Of a DNA stretch of 64,000 nt, positions 51,401 to 61,536 are shown one piece after another. Made by a program: the position numbers and the translations under genes. This DNA comes from Rhynchopus sp. YZ270_cl-10 (Eukaryota; Euglenozoa; Diplonemea; Diplonemida; Diplonemidae). The stretch spans positions 992,001 through 1,056,000 of the forward strand of contig OZ037856.1 in assembly GCA_964035575.1 (NCBI GenBank). The letters run 5' to 3'. The notes below the pieces were generated by a model, which was not told where the DNA came from, did not search any database, and was given only the letters and a program-made list of their open reading frames with translations. The number at the start of each line of letters is the position of its first letter. Within the stretch, counting starts at the first letter, position 1.

Positions 51401-52162
51401 ATGCTGTCCAAGGCAGGACTCGCAATGGCCGCAGCCTTCGTGGCCCTGGCGGAGGGCGCATCCACACCCTCTGCAGGAACGGTTGAGCTGCTGGAGGTGC
51501 CTTCGACAAACGGTGTCCGGTCGAGTGCCTCTGGGCTGCACGTGACCCTGCTGTCGTCTGGGGTGGACGCGTGGCCAGACCTTGACGGGTCGACGCTGCG
51601 CGACGTGCCGCCGTTCATGCGCCTCATGCCAACAACGCTGGGGAACTGGGACATGGTGTCCGGGACGAAGGTGAAGTTCTCATGCCCGAACGAGCCTTAC
51701 CTGATTGAGGTGTGCGACGCATGGGTGTTCTTCTACAGCTGCCCGCAGAGCTGTGTGACGACGTACCAGGGCGGTCTGCAGGGCCAGCTTGCGGCTCTGC
51801 CCGTCTGGGAAAGGACACAGTGCGCACCGTCGTTCTGGACGAACGCACCCGGAATGACCTTCGTGCACCCGATGGCGAGCTTCAGAATGCAGCTGGCGCC
51901 TGGTGAGTCGACTGAGTTCGACCTTTTGGACAACGCAGAGTTCCTTGCCTTTGGGATTGACTCGAACGGAGTGGACTGCACGAAGTTCAAGGACGAGGCT
52001 TCCTGCCCTGTGTCGGGAAGCCGCTGCAAGTGGGATGCCGAGGTGAGTGTGTGCCTGAACCAGAACTGCAAGGGTCGCTTCGGACCGCCGCCACCGTGCC
52101 GTGAGTGCCCCTGGGAGGGACTTCTGCGTGCACCGCGCCCTGCCTCGGATGGTCCCTTCTAA
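51401..52162 (+). CDS. Secreted Cys-rich protein, tandem copy 1 (253 aa)
   Basis: Signal peptide in the first about 19 residues (MLSKAGLAMAAAFVALAEGA). Mature part: VPPFMRLMPTTLGNWDMVSG, VKFSCPNEPY, CDAWVFFYSCPQSC, then WERTQCAPSFWT and FVHPMASFRMQLAPGES, followed by VDCTKFKDEASC, GSRCKWDAEVSVCLNQNC and a C-x2-C tail. About 12 cysteines suggest a disulphide-stabilised extracellular domain; CKWD...C resembles short Cys-rich modules. Family not recognised. The second half of the core (about 65-170) aligns with the gene at 60616, which marks a local family. MLS at 51401 is chosen because an earlier in-frame codon gives no better signal peptide. Differs from copies 2 and 3 at LPVW (LPGW there) and DEASC (DEPSC there). 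Confidence 0.85.
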   Translation: MLSKAGLAMAAAFVALAEGASTPSAGTVELLEVPSTNGVRSSASGLHVTLLSSGVDAWPDLDGSTLRDVPPFMRLMPTTLGNWDMVSGTKVKFSCPNEPYLIEVCDAWVFFYSCPQSCVTTYQGGLQGQLAALPVWERTQCAPSFWTNAPGMTFVHPMASFRMQLAPGESTEFDLLDNAEFLAFGIDSNGVDCTKFKDEASCPVSGSRCKWDAEVSVCLNQNCKGRFGPPPPCRECPWEGLLRAPRPASDGPF

Positions 52163-52319
52163 GCTTCGTGCGACAAAGATGGGATGTCATGGGAGTGGGG
52201 GACTTGGTGGTGTGGCTGAAGCTGCAACGCCAATGAACACGACACGACAGAGCACAGCACAGCACAGCACATCACCCACTCGTTGATTGTTACATTACCC
52301 TTTTTGTGTTCTTCTTAGC

Positions 52320-53230
52320 ATTATGTGTTGCTGCACAAACAACCCACATTGAAACAAACAGACTGCGCTGGCTCCACTTTGTCCCTGCAACACCAGATGA
52401 TGTTGCACGCATCTTGCTGTGTTGCGAGGTTTAGTGAAGCAGGCCCTTCTTCCAGAATACGAACCCGCACTTCCACAACGAGCATTATTTGCTCCGTGGG
52501 AAAGAATCAATCGCAACCCGCACTTTCCTTTTTTCAAAAACCTTGTTACATTTTTATTGTGCCCCGCTGCCGGTATTTTTCATTTTTTAAATTTTCGCTT
52601 TCATGCTCTTTGACATTCTTTTTTTGTACCTTTTCCTCTTAGGTTTGTCTTTGCGAGTTGTCACGAATTTCAGTACTCTTGACAAACACGAATTTTATTA
52701 TGCGTTTTGCGGAACTATGGAGGTACTTTCCTTTTGGGTTGTGATAACAGAAAAAGAAGGGGTCCATGCCATGCACCTCCACCGCCACACAGGTGAGCAA
52801 ACACCAGGGCAGATTATGTCTTCCCCATATGTGTGCGTGTAGATCCTGCTTCAGCTCTGGGCCCTTTTTTTTAAATCCAACATTCAAAACAGTTTTTACC
52901 AATAGCTCTCGTTCCGTTTTGCTTTTGTTTTGATTTTTTTTTGTGCCACCATTGTCGTTTTTAGACTTGGCACCGTGAGGACACCATTCTTCTGTCTTTG
53001 CATTTTTGTTTCACTTTTGTCCCCACAGTGTTTCCTTCATGAGCACATGATGTCTTTGCCTGCCGATCCCTTTCTTTCTGCGACTCCTCTGCATGCCACA
53101 CTCCAGAAGGTTTGTGCACACAGACACCCTTTTACGTTGCCACAGATAGGAATCGCGCAGTGCTGTGAGACATTCGGTGTCAAAGCAGGACACACTTACT
53201 GGGTCACAGAAATACAAGAAAAGACCTCCC
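52320..53230 (+). other. Unit 1 3' region with exon-like blocks
   Basis: Three protein-like blocks follow good acceptor-like sites: about 52320-52510 (readings include RLRWLHFVPATPDDVARIL and LLPEYEPALPQRALFAPWE in different frames), 52643-52790 (LSLRVVTNFSTLDKHEF, then GTAG-type HRHTG before a GTGAGC donor) and 53029-53215 (FLHEHMMSLPADPFLSATP, then QIGIAQCCETFG). The first block is frame-disrupted. It may be a decayed second gene, alternative 3' exons, or chance. Confidence 0.3.
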
Positions 53231-53470
53231 TTTTCCCTCACATTTTATGTTCTCTCACACCCCCAACCTCTTTGAGTTTGTCAGCACAGTAGCACTACAA
53301 CACCATTGAGGAAGGCCCTCTGACTCGTTTGCTGACAGGAGCAGCAGCCATCATGTTTGCATTCTGCTGAAGGCAACACCTGAACATCTTGCTTTTCTTC
53401 CTCCCGTCACTCCCATGCAACGAAACACAGAACACTTTTGTGTCTACACTCTACAAAGCAAAACACAACA

Positions 53471-54232
53471 ATGCTGTCCAAGGCAGGACTCGCAATGGCC
53501 GCAGCCTTCGTGGCCCTGGCGGAGGGCGCATCCACACCCTCTGCAGGAACGGTTGAGCTGCTGGAGGTGCCTTCGACAAACGGTGTCCGGTCGAGTGCCT
53601 CTGGGCTGCACGTGACCCTGCTGTCGTCTGGGGTGGACGCGTGGCCAGACCTTGACGGGTCGACGCTGCGCGACGTGCCGCCGTTCATGCGCCTCATGCC
53701 AACAACGCTGGGGAACTGGGACATGGTGTCCGGAACGAAGGTGAAGTTCTCATGCCCGAACGAGCCTTACCTGATTGAGGTGTGCGACGCATGGGTGTTC
53801 TTCTACAGCTGCCCGCAGAGCTGTGTGACGACGTACCAGGGCGGTCTGCAGGGCCAGCTTGCGGCACTGCCCGGCTGGGAGAGGACACAGTGCGCACCGT
53901 CGTTCTGGACGAACGCACCCGGAATGACCTTCGTGCACCCGATGGCGAGCTTCAGAATGCAGCTGGCGCCTGGTGAGTCGACTGAGTTCGACCTTTTGGA
54001 CAACGCAGAGTTCCTTGCCTTTGGGATTGACTCGAACGGAGTGGACTGCACGAAGTTCAAGGACGAGCCTTCCTGCCCTGTGTCGGGAAGCCGCTGCAAG
54101 TGGGATGCCGAGGTGAGTGTGTGCCTGAACCAGAACTGCAAGGGTCGCTTCGGACCGCCGCCACCGTGCCGTGAGTGCCCCTGGGAGGGACTTCTGCGTG
54201 CACCGCGCCCTGCCTCGGATGGTCCCTTCTAA
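53471..54232 (+). CDS. Secreted Cys-rich protein, tandem copy 2 (253 aa)
   Basis: Same protein as copy 1 apart from two residues (LPGW, DEPSC). Signal peptide and all cysteines conserved. The 5' leader from CTCTACAAAGCAAAACACAA is identical in all three copies, so all three may be expressed from similar signals. An AATAAA lies 70 bp after the stop (CCAATAAACAC), whereas copy 1 has AATGAA there. Confidence 0.85.
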   Translation: MLSKAGLAMAAAFVALAEGASTPSAGTVELLEVPSTNGVRSSASGLHVTLLSSGVDAWPDLDGSTLRDVPPFMRLMPTTLGNWDMVSGTKVKFSCPNEPYLIEVCDAWVFFYSCPQSCVTTYQGGLQGQLAALPGWERTQCAPSFWTNAPGMTFVHPMASFRMQLAPGESTEFDLLDNAEFLAFGIDSNGVDCTKFKDEPSCPVSGSRCKWDAEVSVCLNQNCKGRFGPPPPCRECPWEGLLRAPRPASDGPF

Positions 54233-54949
54233 GCTTCGTGCGACAAAGATGGGATGTCATGAGAGTGGGGGGCTTGGTGGTGTGGCTGAAGCTGCAACGC
54301 CAATAAACACAACACAGCACCACACCCACTCATTGATTGTTATATAACCTTTTTTGTGTTCTTCTTAGCATTATGTGTTGCTGCATAACCAACCCACATT
54401 GAAACAAACAGACTGCGCTGGCTCCACTTTGTCCCTGCAACACCAGATGATGTTGCACGCATCTTGCTGTGTTGCGAGGTTTAGTGAAGCAGGCCCTTCT
54501 TCCAGAATACGAACCCGCACTTCCACAACGAGCATTATTTGCTCCGTGGGAAAGAATCAATCGCAGCTCACATTTTCCCTTTTTTTTTTTCCCTTCAAAA
54601 ACCTTTTTTACATTTTTATTGTGACCCGCTGCCGGTATTTTTCATTTTTTAAATTTTCACTTTCATGCTCTTTGACATTCTTTTTTTGTACCTTTTCCCC
54701 TTAGGTTTGTCTTTGCGAGTTGTCACGAATTTCAGTACTCTTGACAAAGTGTCTTTGTGTTTTTGGGTTTCTGCTCTCTTGTGTAGACTATCGTGCATCA
54801 AGCGTTGGGTGTAGCGAACTGCAGTACCTGTAAGCTCACAACTCTTCAACGGAAGGTGGGCCGCCGGCTGTCGAGCGGTTGTGAACCGCCCTCGTTCTCT
54901 TACGGTACGGGCCAGTCATTAGGTTTCCTTTTTACATCTTCTGTTGTTG

Positions 54950-55025
54950 GCCGCAGGGTACTTGTGCTTTCATCCGGATGGCTGGCATCGTACGTGGGTC
55001 AGTCGGAGGTGCCTGCATTAATAAC
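54950..55025 (+). repeat. Family C element, copy 3 (inside tandem unit 2)
   Basis: GGCCGCAGGGTACTTGTGCT, CATCCGGATGGCTGGCATCG, TACGTGGGTCAGTCGGAGG, TGCATTAATAACTTCAC. Very close to 48974. Confidence 0.8.
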
Positions 55026-55720
55026 TTCACTTTTTTGTACCTTTTTTGTACCTTTTTAGGTTTGTCTTTGCGAGTTGTCACGAATTTCAGTACTCTTGAC
55101 AAACACGAATTTTATTATGCGTTTTGCGGAACTATGGAGGTACTTTCCTTTTGGGTTGTGATAACAGAAAAAGAAGGGGTCCATGCCATGCACCTCCACC
55201 GCCACACAGGTGAGCAAACACCAGGGCAGATTATGTCTTCCCCATATGTGTGCGTGTAGATCCTGCTTCAGCTCTGGGCCCTTTTTTTTAAATCCAACAT
55301 TCAAAACAGTTTTTACCAATAGCTCTCGTTCCGTTTTGCTTTTGTTTTGATTTTTTTTTGTGCCACCATTGTCGTTTTTAGACTTGGCACCGTGAGGACA
55401 CCATTCTTCTGTCTTTGCATTTTTGTTTCACTTTTGTCCCCACAGTGTTTCCTTCATGAGCACATGATGTCTTTGCCTGCCGATCCCTTTCTTTCTGCGA
55501 CTCCTCTGCATGCCACACTCCAGAAGGTTTGTGCACACAGACACCCTTTTACGTTGCCACAGATAGGAATCGCGCAGTGCTGTGAGACATTCGGTGCCAA
55601 AGCAGGACACACTAACTGGGTCACAGAAATATAAGAAAAGACCTCCCTTTCCCCACACTTTACCTTCTCACACACCCCCAACCTCTTTGAGTTCAGCACA
55701 GTAGAACACTACAACACCAT

Positions 55721-57776
55721 CCTCTGACTCGTTTGCTGACAGGAGCAGCAGCCATCATGTTTGCATTCTGCTGAAGGCAACACCTGACCATCTTGCTTTT
55801 CCTCCCGTCACTCCCATGCAACGAAACACAGAACACTTTTGTGTCTACACTCTACAAAGCAAAACACAACAATGCTGTCCAAGGCAGGACTCGCAATGGC
55901 CGCAGCCTTCGTGGCCCTGGCAGAGGGCGCATCCACACCCTCTGCAGGAACGGTTGAGCTGCTGGAGGTGCCTTCGACAAACGGTGTCCGGTCGAGTGCC
56001 TCTGGGCTGCACGTGACCCTGCTGTCGTCTGGGGTGGACGCGTGGCCAGACCTTGACGGGTCGACGCTGCGCGACGTGCCGCCGTTCATGCGCCTCATGC
56101 CAACAACGCTGGGGAACTGGGACATGGTGTCCGGGACGAAGGTGAAGTTCTCATGCCCGAACGAGCCTTACCTGATTGAGGTGTGCGACGCATGGGTGTT
56201 CTTCTACAGCTGCCCGCAGAGCTGTGTGACGACGTACCAGGGCGGTCTGCAGGGCCAGCTTGCGGCACTGCCCGGCTGGGAGAGGACACAGTGCGCACCG
56301 TCGTTCTGGACGAACGCACCCGGGATGACCTTCGTGCACCCGATGGCGAGCTTCAGAATGCAGCTGGCGCCTGGTGAGTCGACTGAGTTCGACCTTTTGG
56401 ACAACGCAGAGTTCCTTGCCTTTGGGATTGACTCGAACGGAGTGGACTGCACGAAGTTCAAGGACGAGCCTTCCTGCCCTGCGTCGGGAAGCCGCTGCAA
56501 GTGGGATGCCGAGGTGAGTGTGTGCCTGAACCAGAACTGCAAGGGTCGCTTCGGACCGCCGCCACCGTGCCGTGAGTGCCCCTGGGAGGGACTTCTGCGT
56601 GCACCGCGCCCTGCCTCGGATGGTCCCTTCTAAGCTTCGTGCGACAAAGATGGGATGTCATGAGAGTGGGGGGCTTGGTGGTGTGGCTGAAGCTGCAACG
56701 CCAATAAACAGAGCACGACACAGCACCGCACAGCACCCACTCGTTGATTGTTACATTACCTTTTTTGTGTTCTTCTTAGCATTATGTGTTGCTGCATAAC
56801 CAACCCACATTGAAACAAACAGACTGCGCTGGCTCCACTTTGTCCCTGCAACACCAGATGATGTTGCACGCATCTTGCTGTGTTGCGAGGTTTAGTGAAG
56901 CAGGCCCTTCTTCCAGAATACGAACCCGCACTTCCACAACGAGCATTATTTGCTCCGTGGGAAAGAATCAATCGCAGCTCACATTTTCCCTTTTTTTTTT
57001 CTTCAAAAACCTTTTTTACATTTTTATTGTGACCCGCTGCCAGTATTTTTCATTTTTTAAATTTTCACTTTCATGCTCTTTGACATTCTTTTTTTGTACC
57101 TTTTCCCCTTAGGTTTGTCTTTGCGAGTTGTCACGAATTTCAGTACTCTTGACAAACACGAATTTTATTGTGCGTTTTTGCGGAACTATGGAGGTACTTT
57201 CCTTTTGGGTTGTGATAACAGAAAAAGAAGGGGTTCGTGCCATGCACCTCCACCGCCACACAGGTGAGCAAACACCAGGGCAGATTATGTCTTCCCCATA
57301 TGTGTGCGTGTAGATCCTGCTTCAGCTCTGGGCCCTTTTTTTTAAATCCAACATTCAAAACAGTTTTTACCAATAGCTCTCGTTCCGTTTTGCTTTTGTT
57401 TTGATTTTTTTTTGTGCCACCATTGTCGTTTTTAGACTTGGCACCGTGAGGACACCATTCTTCTGTCTTTGCATTTTTGTTTCACTTTTGTCCCCACAGT
57501 GTTTCCTTCATGAGCACATGATGTCTTTGCCTGCCGATCCCTTTCTTTCTGCGACTCCTCTGCATGCCACACTCCAGAAGGTTTGTGCACACAGACACCC
57601 TTTTACGTTGCCACAGATAGGAATCGCGCAGTGCTGTGAGACATTCGGTGCCAAAGCAGGACACACTAACTGGGTCACAGAAATACAATAAAAGACCTCC
57701 CTTTTCCCCCACACTTTACCTTCTCACACACCCCCAACCTCTTTGAGTTCAGCACAGTGGAAAACCAACACCATTT
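55721..57776 (+). repeat. Tandem unit 3 of 3 (about 2.06 kb)
   Basis: Lacks the insertion of unit 2. Ends in AACACCATTTAGG just before the DUF6463-like gene. Confidence 0.9.
55872..56633 (+). CDS. Secreted Cys-rich protein, tandem copy 3 (253 aa)
   Basis: Differs from copy 2 by one residue (SCPASG for SCPVSG). Very few base differences across the coding region imply recent duplication or ongoing conversion. Signal peptide, Cys pattern and leader as in copy 1. Followed by the same 1.1-kb 3' region. Extra gene copies could raise dosage of an abundant surface or secreted product; this is inference. Confidence 0.85.
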   Translation: MLSKAGLAMAAAFVALAEGASTPSAGTVELLEVPSTNGVRSSASGLHVTLLSSGVDAWPDLDGSTLRDVPPFMRLMPTTLGNWDMVSGTKVKFSCPNEPYLIEVCDAWVFFYSCPQSCVTTYQGGLQGQLAALPGWERTQCAPSFWTNAPGMTFVHPMASFRMQLAPGESTEFDLLDNAEFLAFGIDSNGVDCTKFKDEPSCPASGSRCKWDAEVSVCLNQNCKGRFGPPPPCRECPWEGLLRAPRPASDGPF

Positions 57777-57805
57777 AGGGGAAAATACAATAACAAAAGC
57801 ATACC

Positions 57806-58171
57806 ATGACCTATGCTGGGGAAACGATGCTCGCGATAGCAACACTTCATGAATTTGCTGGGTTGTGGAGGATTCCGCAGATTGCGGCACCGTTTAGGCA
57901 GTGTGTGTCAGAGGGCTGGGTGAACACGGTGGGTCGTGGTGCTGGGGATCGTGACAAAGCATTGTCAGTATGGTTCCACGTAGGGGGTTTGCTCTTCTTC
58001 TTTGCAGGCTTGCTTATGCGCGACTACGAGAAAGAGACCCAGAGACGTCTCCCCAAGCGTTATGGGTATCTGCTCCTCGCAGGCGGAGGGGCCATCGCGG
58101 CAGCCATGCCAAAAAGTGGTTTCTGGCTTATTGCGGGGCTTGGAGGATACCTCGCTGTTGTAGGGGAATAA
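57806..58171 (+). CDS. DUF6463-like small membrane protein (121 aa)
   Basis: Four hydrophobic segments at about residues 10-25 (weak), 54-70 (VWFHVGGLLFFFAGLLM), 84-99 (YGYLLLAGGGAIAAAMP) and 102-117 (GFWLIAGLGGYLAVV). The layout (His near the N-terminus, FxxxGLLLF, then RLP..YG and MP.SGFW) matches the DUF6463 family, best known from bacteria; function unknown. The start ATG 57806 (MTYAGET) gives the usual length. Single exon, good G/C use at third positions, starting about 30 bp after tandem unit 3. Likely a bacterial acquisition, though I cannot test this without a tree. Confidence 0.7.
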   Translation: MTYAGETMLAIATLHEFAGLWRIPQIAAPFRQCVSEGWVNTVGRGAGDRDKALSVWFHVGGLLFFFAGLLMRDYEKETQRRLPKRYGYLLLAGGGAIAAAMPKSGFWLIAGLGGYLAVVGE

Positions 58172-58478
58172 ATAGTAGATCAGAGCTTTTGGATTTTAAG
58201 GTGTTTGTTCTATAGGGGGTAGGCGGCTGTTGTGCAGACCCCTGTGTTTTCAATTTGTTGATCTTTGAAAGAAAATGTCTGGCATCTGATGTCTCATGTT
58301 CATCGGCGGGGAGGGGGGAGGGGAGGGGTGGAGGCTCTAGCAGAATAAACATATATTCTCCCCAAATCTTTTTGCTGAAGGTGCGTAGTAGATTGGTGGC
58401 CCAAGGCTTTTTTTTTTTTTTTGGTCATGGTGGATAAAACTCCATCTTTCGATTGAAATTTATATCTTAATCTTTTGG

Positions 58479-58525
58479 TCATGTACCAAGGTACACTGTC
58501 ACGAGAGGGTTTTTGTATTTCAACT
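58479..58525 (+). repeat. Family B element, 3' part
   Basis: CATGTACCAAGGTACACTGT, CACGAGAGGG, TTTTTGTATTTCAACTC. Confidence 0.65.
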
Positions 58526-58767
58526 CTTTTTTTTTTCCCGTATTTCCTTGGTACTAGACTTGTTCTCTTTTGCTCTGAGGTTAGTGTTGCTGCACGCCTG
58601 TTGGGACTAGCTTTATTTTTTACTAACACCGAATGGTGAGAGTCTTCACTTTCATTTTTTTGATTATTTTGAGGTTGAAAAAACTGATGGTTTGTGCATT
58701 GGTCGCATTCATCATTTTATTACCAAGTTGACAATGTCATCCTCTCTTTTATTTCTTTATTGCAGTG

Positions 58768-58815
58768 CCCTGCGTCCGCCAAGGAACGGTGAGGCTTGCA
58801 TCAACTGCTCTTTCT
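58768..58815 (+). repeat. Short dispersed element, C/K tail type
   Basis: CCTGCGTCCGCCAAGGAACG then GTGAGGCTTGCATCAACTG; resembles 17150-17200 (CGTCCGCCGATGAACGGTGA). Confidence 0.55.
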
Positions 58816-58994
58816 TGAAAACTTGCCACCCAACGTACACTGAAACCCTGCACTGTAGGTAATCGTTGCAAAACAGAGAAACTCCGCCTCACTTACCCTG
58901 TTTTTCTTTTCAGCCTTTCTCGCATCAATGTCGCATAGTCTTGCTTTTCAGAAGCCATCGTACACCCCTACACACAACACAACACCAACCTCAT

Positions 58995-60333
58995 ATGTCC
59001 CACCCAAGCCCCACCGAGCAAAGCCCCCGCTACCGCCGCAAATCCTCCTTCAGACTATGGACGAAGGTATGTCATGCACCCCTCACCCCCACCACACTCT
59101 GCGGTCAACGGAAAAAGACATAGAAGTAGAGTAGTAAGGACAGATCAGTTGGTATAATGTTATGTTTGGTTTTGTCACCTCATGAAATGAAGGAGGAAAA
59201 TAGAAACAAAAGCATTTGAGGTTCTGGGGACGAAACCGTACTGCAGAGCCACCTCCTTCAATCAGACCGAGGTGTTGTGCGTTTTCACAACCTCTCCGAT
59301 GGGTATCGATGTGTAAAGCTTCTCCCAAGCATTACGAACTTTTGGAGAAATTCCATTCATCCCTCACCAATTTTGCAACCCACAAGCACCTTGCACGAAA
59401 CCCCCTACGCTCGAAGGTCCTCTTACACACATTTTTTTTCTCTCTCTCTCACAGGAGGAAGAAGACGAGCTTCTCGATATGGCCGACAAGCTTCATGAGG
59501 AAGGTGTGCATGAAGCGCAGTGCTGTGCAGAGCTTGCACGCCGCTGGCTGGACCGTGGACACAACGCGCTCACACCAGACGAGCTGGAGAAGAAGCTGTG
59601 CTCGATACGCAAGATCAAAGCGATGCTGCAACGCAAAGGCAGCGGCGATGCTGCGTTTGGAAGCATCTCTCTCCAAGACGCCGCGAGGTGGGAAGCTGAG
59701 ACGCTCGACGTCGTGAAACGCGGTAACGTCGAAGAGTTCAGCAGACGCCTTTCCTCCGACAGACGCGCCTCTCTGGTCTCCGATGAGCGTGACCGCACTG
59801 CATTACACCACTCCGCCGCAACCGGCAACCTCACCCTCGTCAAAATGATAGTCTCAGAAACCCCTACACTCGACGAAAAGGATAAGGACGGACGCACCCC
59901 AATCTTCTTTGCGCTCGCAGCAGCGCATGACGAGGTGGTTGCGTGGTTGATCGATGAAGGCGCTGCGGTGGATGTGGTGGATTCCCAAGGCGTCACACCA
60001 CTTCACGTCGCAGTGCACACGAACAACCGACACTGTACACGACTTCTTCTTGAAACCGGCAGGGTAAACGCAAATTCTGCAGATGAAAAGGGCGCTACCC
60101 CGCTCCACGTAGCAGCGCACAGAGCATGTACAGAAATAGTGGAACTCCTTCTCGAAGCTGGCGCAGATCCAAAAGCAAAGGATCTCAGAGGAAACCTGCC
60201 GTCAGCATTGGCAGAAAGAATGGATAAAGCGAAAAACACACGACGTCTTTCAACACTAAGCTCGGTGTCCACAATGGTGAAGGCGGCAGTGCGGTTTCAG
60301 GCCGCAGGGTTGGCTGGGGGGTCGGCAAAATAG
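58995..60333 (+). CDS. Ankyrin-repeat protein (316 aa, 2 exons)
   Basis: Exons 58995-59066 and 59455-60333, joined in phase 0; the 388-bp intron (GTATGT...CTCACAG) holds a family E element. The ATG at 58995 (MSHPSPTEQSPRYRRK) is preferred over 58928 because only its frame continues into exon 2. An acceptor-like TTTTCAG ends at 58913. N-terminal Ser/Arg-rich stretch, then a helical region (EEEDELLDMADKLHEEGVHE, about 25-110) that looks like a MIT- or TPR-like bundle. Four to five ankyrin repeats follow from about residue 123: RTALHHSAATGNLTLVK, GRTPIFFALAAAHDEVV, GVTPLHVAVHTNNRHC, GATPLHVAAHRACTEIV and a degenerate last one. A short basic tail ends it. Ankyrin repeats bind proteins; partner unknown. 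Confidence 0.85.
59170..59305 (+). repeat. Family E element, copy 2 (in ankyrin-gene intron)
   Basis: TGTCACCTCATGAAATGAAG, GAGGTTCTGGGGACGAAACC, CTGCAGAGCCACCTCC, AGACCGAGGTGTTGTGCG, CACAACCTC. The last two pieces form a hairpin (GTTGTG with CACAAC). Confidence 0.7.
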
Positions 60334-60615
60334 GAGCTTTTTTCCCCCATTTTTTTTTCCAAAAAAATTGGGGATCTGATTTTAAAATATGGAGTATCTT
60401 TCTAAAAGTGTTGGAATAAAGTCAACAAATCGATTCTATTTTTTTTTCAAACTGCAAGAAGTTAGGGATTTTCCGCTTCATGGTTACCTCCCTCCTCCTC
60501 CTCCTCCTCCCCCTCTACTCTACCCTCCACCAAACCCCACTCTCTCGAACAGCATTCTTCTTAGACACATCCCCCTTTCTTTCCTTTTTCTCTTTCCTTT
60601 TTCTTTCCTCAAAAA

Positions 60616-61494
60616 ATGAAATTTTTATTTGCACTATTGTTCTGCGCAGAGGTGGTTGCCACTGCAGGGCTTGGCATGCAATGCTCAGCCGCATGCGAGG
60701 CGTGTTGCCCACGAGACAGTGTTAGTGGAGAATGGTTACGTCAAACCTCTTCGGGTGACTGTGTTAACGACAGTGGCGTTCTTGTCTGCAAGCTTGCCAC
60801 CGGAAAATGCCTTGGTGGAATGAGCGCCAGGATATGCGAAGAAGTTTCCCATCCACGCATTGAAATTGATGAGGTAATGCTCGGAGAGGACCGTGGTACC
60901 AACACCTTCCTCGCAGACGGCATGCGTGCCTGGAACAGCGAGCACCCCGAAGGCCACTCCGCACTCCACAACATCCCCCCATTTTACCACGGCTTTGCTG
61001 CCCTCATCCCCCACCAGCGTCTTCTCGGTGCCGAAACCGAAGTTCGTTTTATGTGCCCCGAAGGCATGGGAGACTGCGAGGCCGCTGTCTTTGTATACGA
61101 ATGTACGCCATGCGATGCACAGAACGGAGGTATTCCGTCACAACTCGCGGCAGGTGGATTTGAGAGGTCGAACTGTGCACCTACCTTCACCACTGGAAAG
61201 AAAGAAGGTCTGCAGCACCCTATGACTGCGTACACTAGAATCGTTGGGCAAGGCCAGACGCTTACCTTCAGAACGCGAGGCTCCGCGCAGTGGGTCTTCT
61301 TTGCAATGGGGCACGGTGCAAGTCTTCATTGCGCACGTCTCCAACGTACCGACTGCGAATCTCACGACAAAATCGGGTTTTGCGAATGGAATTGGCAAAG
61401 CCAAGCCTGCCGTACCAACACCTGTGGACAGCCGCAACAGTGCGACCCGACGAAGTGTGTGGAAAGGGAATACGACTCCTCGATTGTGTGGTGA
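60616..61494 (+). CDS. Secreted Cys-rich protein, diverged paralogue of the tandem family (292 aa)
   Basis: Signal peptide MKFLFALLFCAEVVATAG. N-terminal Cys-rich segment of about 65 residues (CSAACEACCPRDS...GDCVNDSGVLVCKL) absent from the tandem copies. Shared core: NIPPFYHGFAALIPHQRLLG, VRFMCPEG, AAVFVYECTPC, GGIPSQLAAGGFERSNCAPT, LQHPMTAYTRIVGQGQTLTF, then WVFFAMGHG, CESHDKIGFCEWNWQSQACR and a C-x4-C tail. Each maps to a matching block in the 253-aa proteins (VPPFMRL, VKFSCPN, AWVFFYSCPQSC, GGLQGQLAALP.WERTQCAPS, FVHPMASFR). So one ancestral gene gave both, and the tandem set expanded later. Function unknown; extracellular by signal peptide. Confidence 0.82.
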   Translation: MKFLFALLFCAEVVATAGLGMQCSAACEACCPRDSVSGEWLRQTSSGDCVNDSGVLVCKLATGKCLGGMSARICEEVSHPRIEIDEVMLGEDRGTNTFLADGMRAWNSEHPEGHSALHNIPPFYHGFAALIPHQRLLGAETEVRFMCPEGMGDCEAAVFVYECTPCDAQNGGIPSQLAAGGFERSNCAPTFTTGKKEGLQHPMTAYTRIVGQGQTLTFRTRGSAQWVFFAMGHGASLHCARLQRTDCESHDKIGFCEWNWQSQACRTNTCGQPQQCDPTKCVEREYDSSIVW

Positions 61495-61536
61495 AAAAAA
61501 GAGGAAGTTTTTTTTTTTTTTTTTTTTTTTTTTGGT

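Larger units (their letters stand above)
51249..53315 (+). repeat. Tandem unit 1 of 3 (about 2.07 kb)
   Basis: Begins CCCTCTGACTCGTTTGCTG and ends in CAACACCATTGAGG. Contains the secreted-protein gene (51401) and about 1.1 kb of shared 3' sequence. Confidence 0.9.
53316..55720 (+). repeat. Tandem unit 2 of 3 (about 2.4 kb)
   Basis: Same layout as unit 1 plus an insertion of about 352 bp, bounded by a duplicated segment (TTTGTCTTTGCGAGTTGTCA) at 54706 and 55060. The insertion holds a family C element and a GCGGTTGTGAACCGC hairpin. Confidence 0.9.

Noticed and set aside
58928-59134. Alternative first exon of the ankyrin gene starting at 58928
   Set aside because: Its frame joins exon 2 out of phase; the start at 58995 joins in phase 0.
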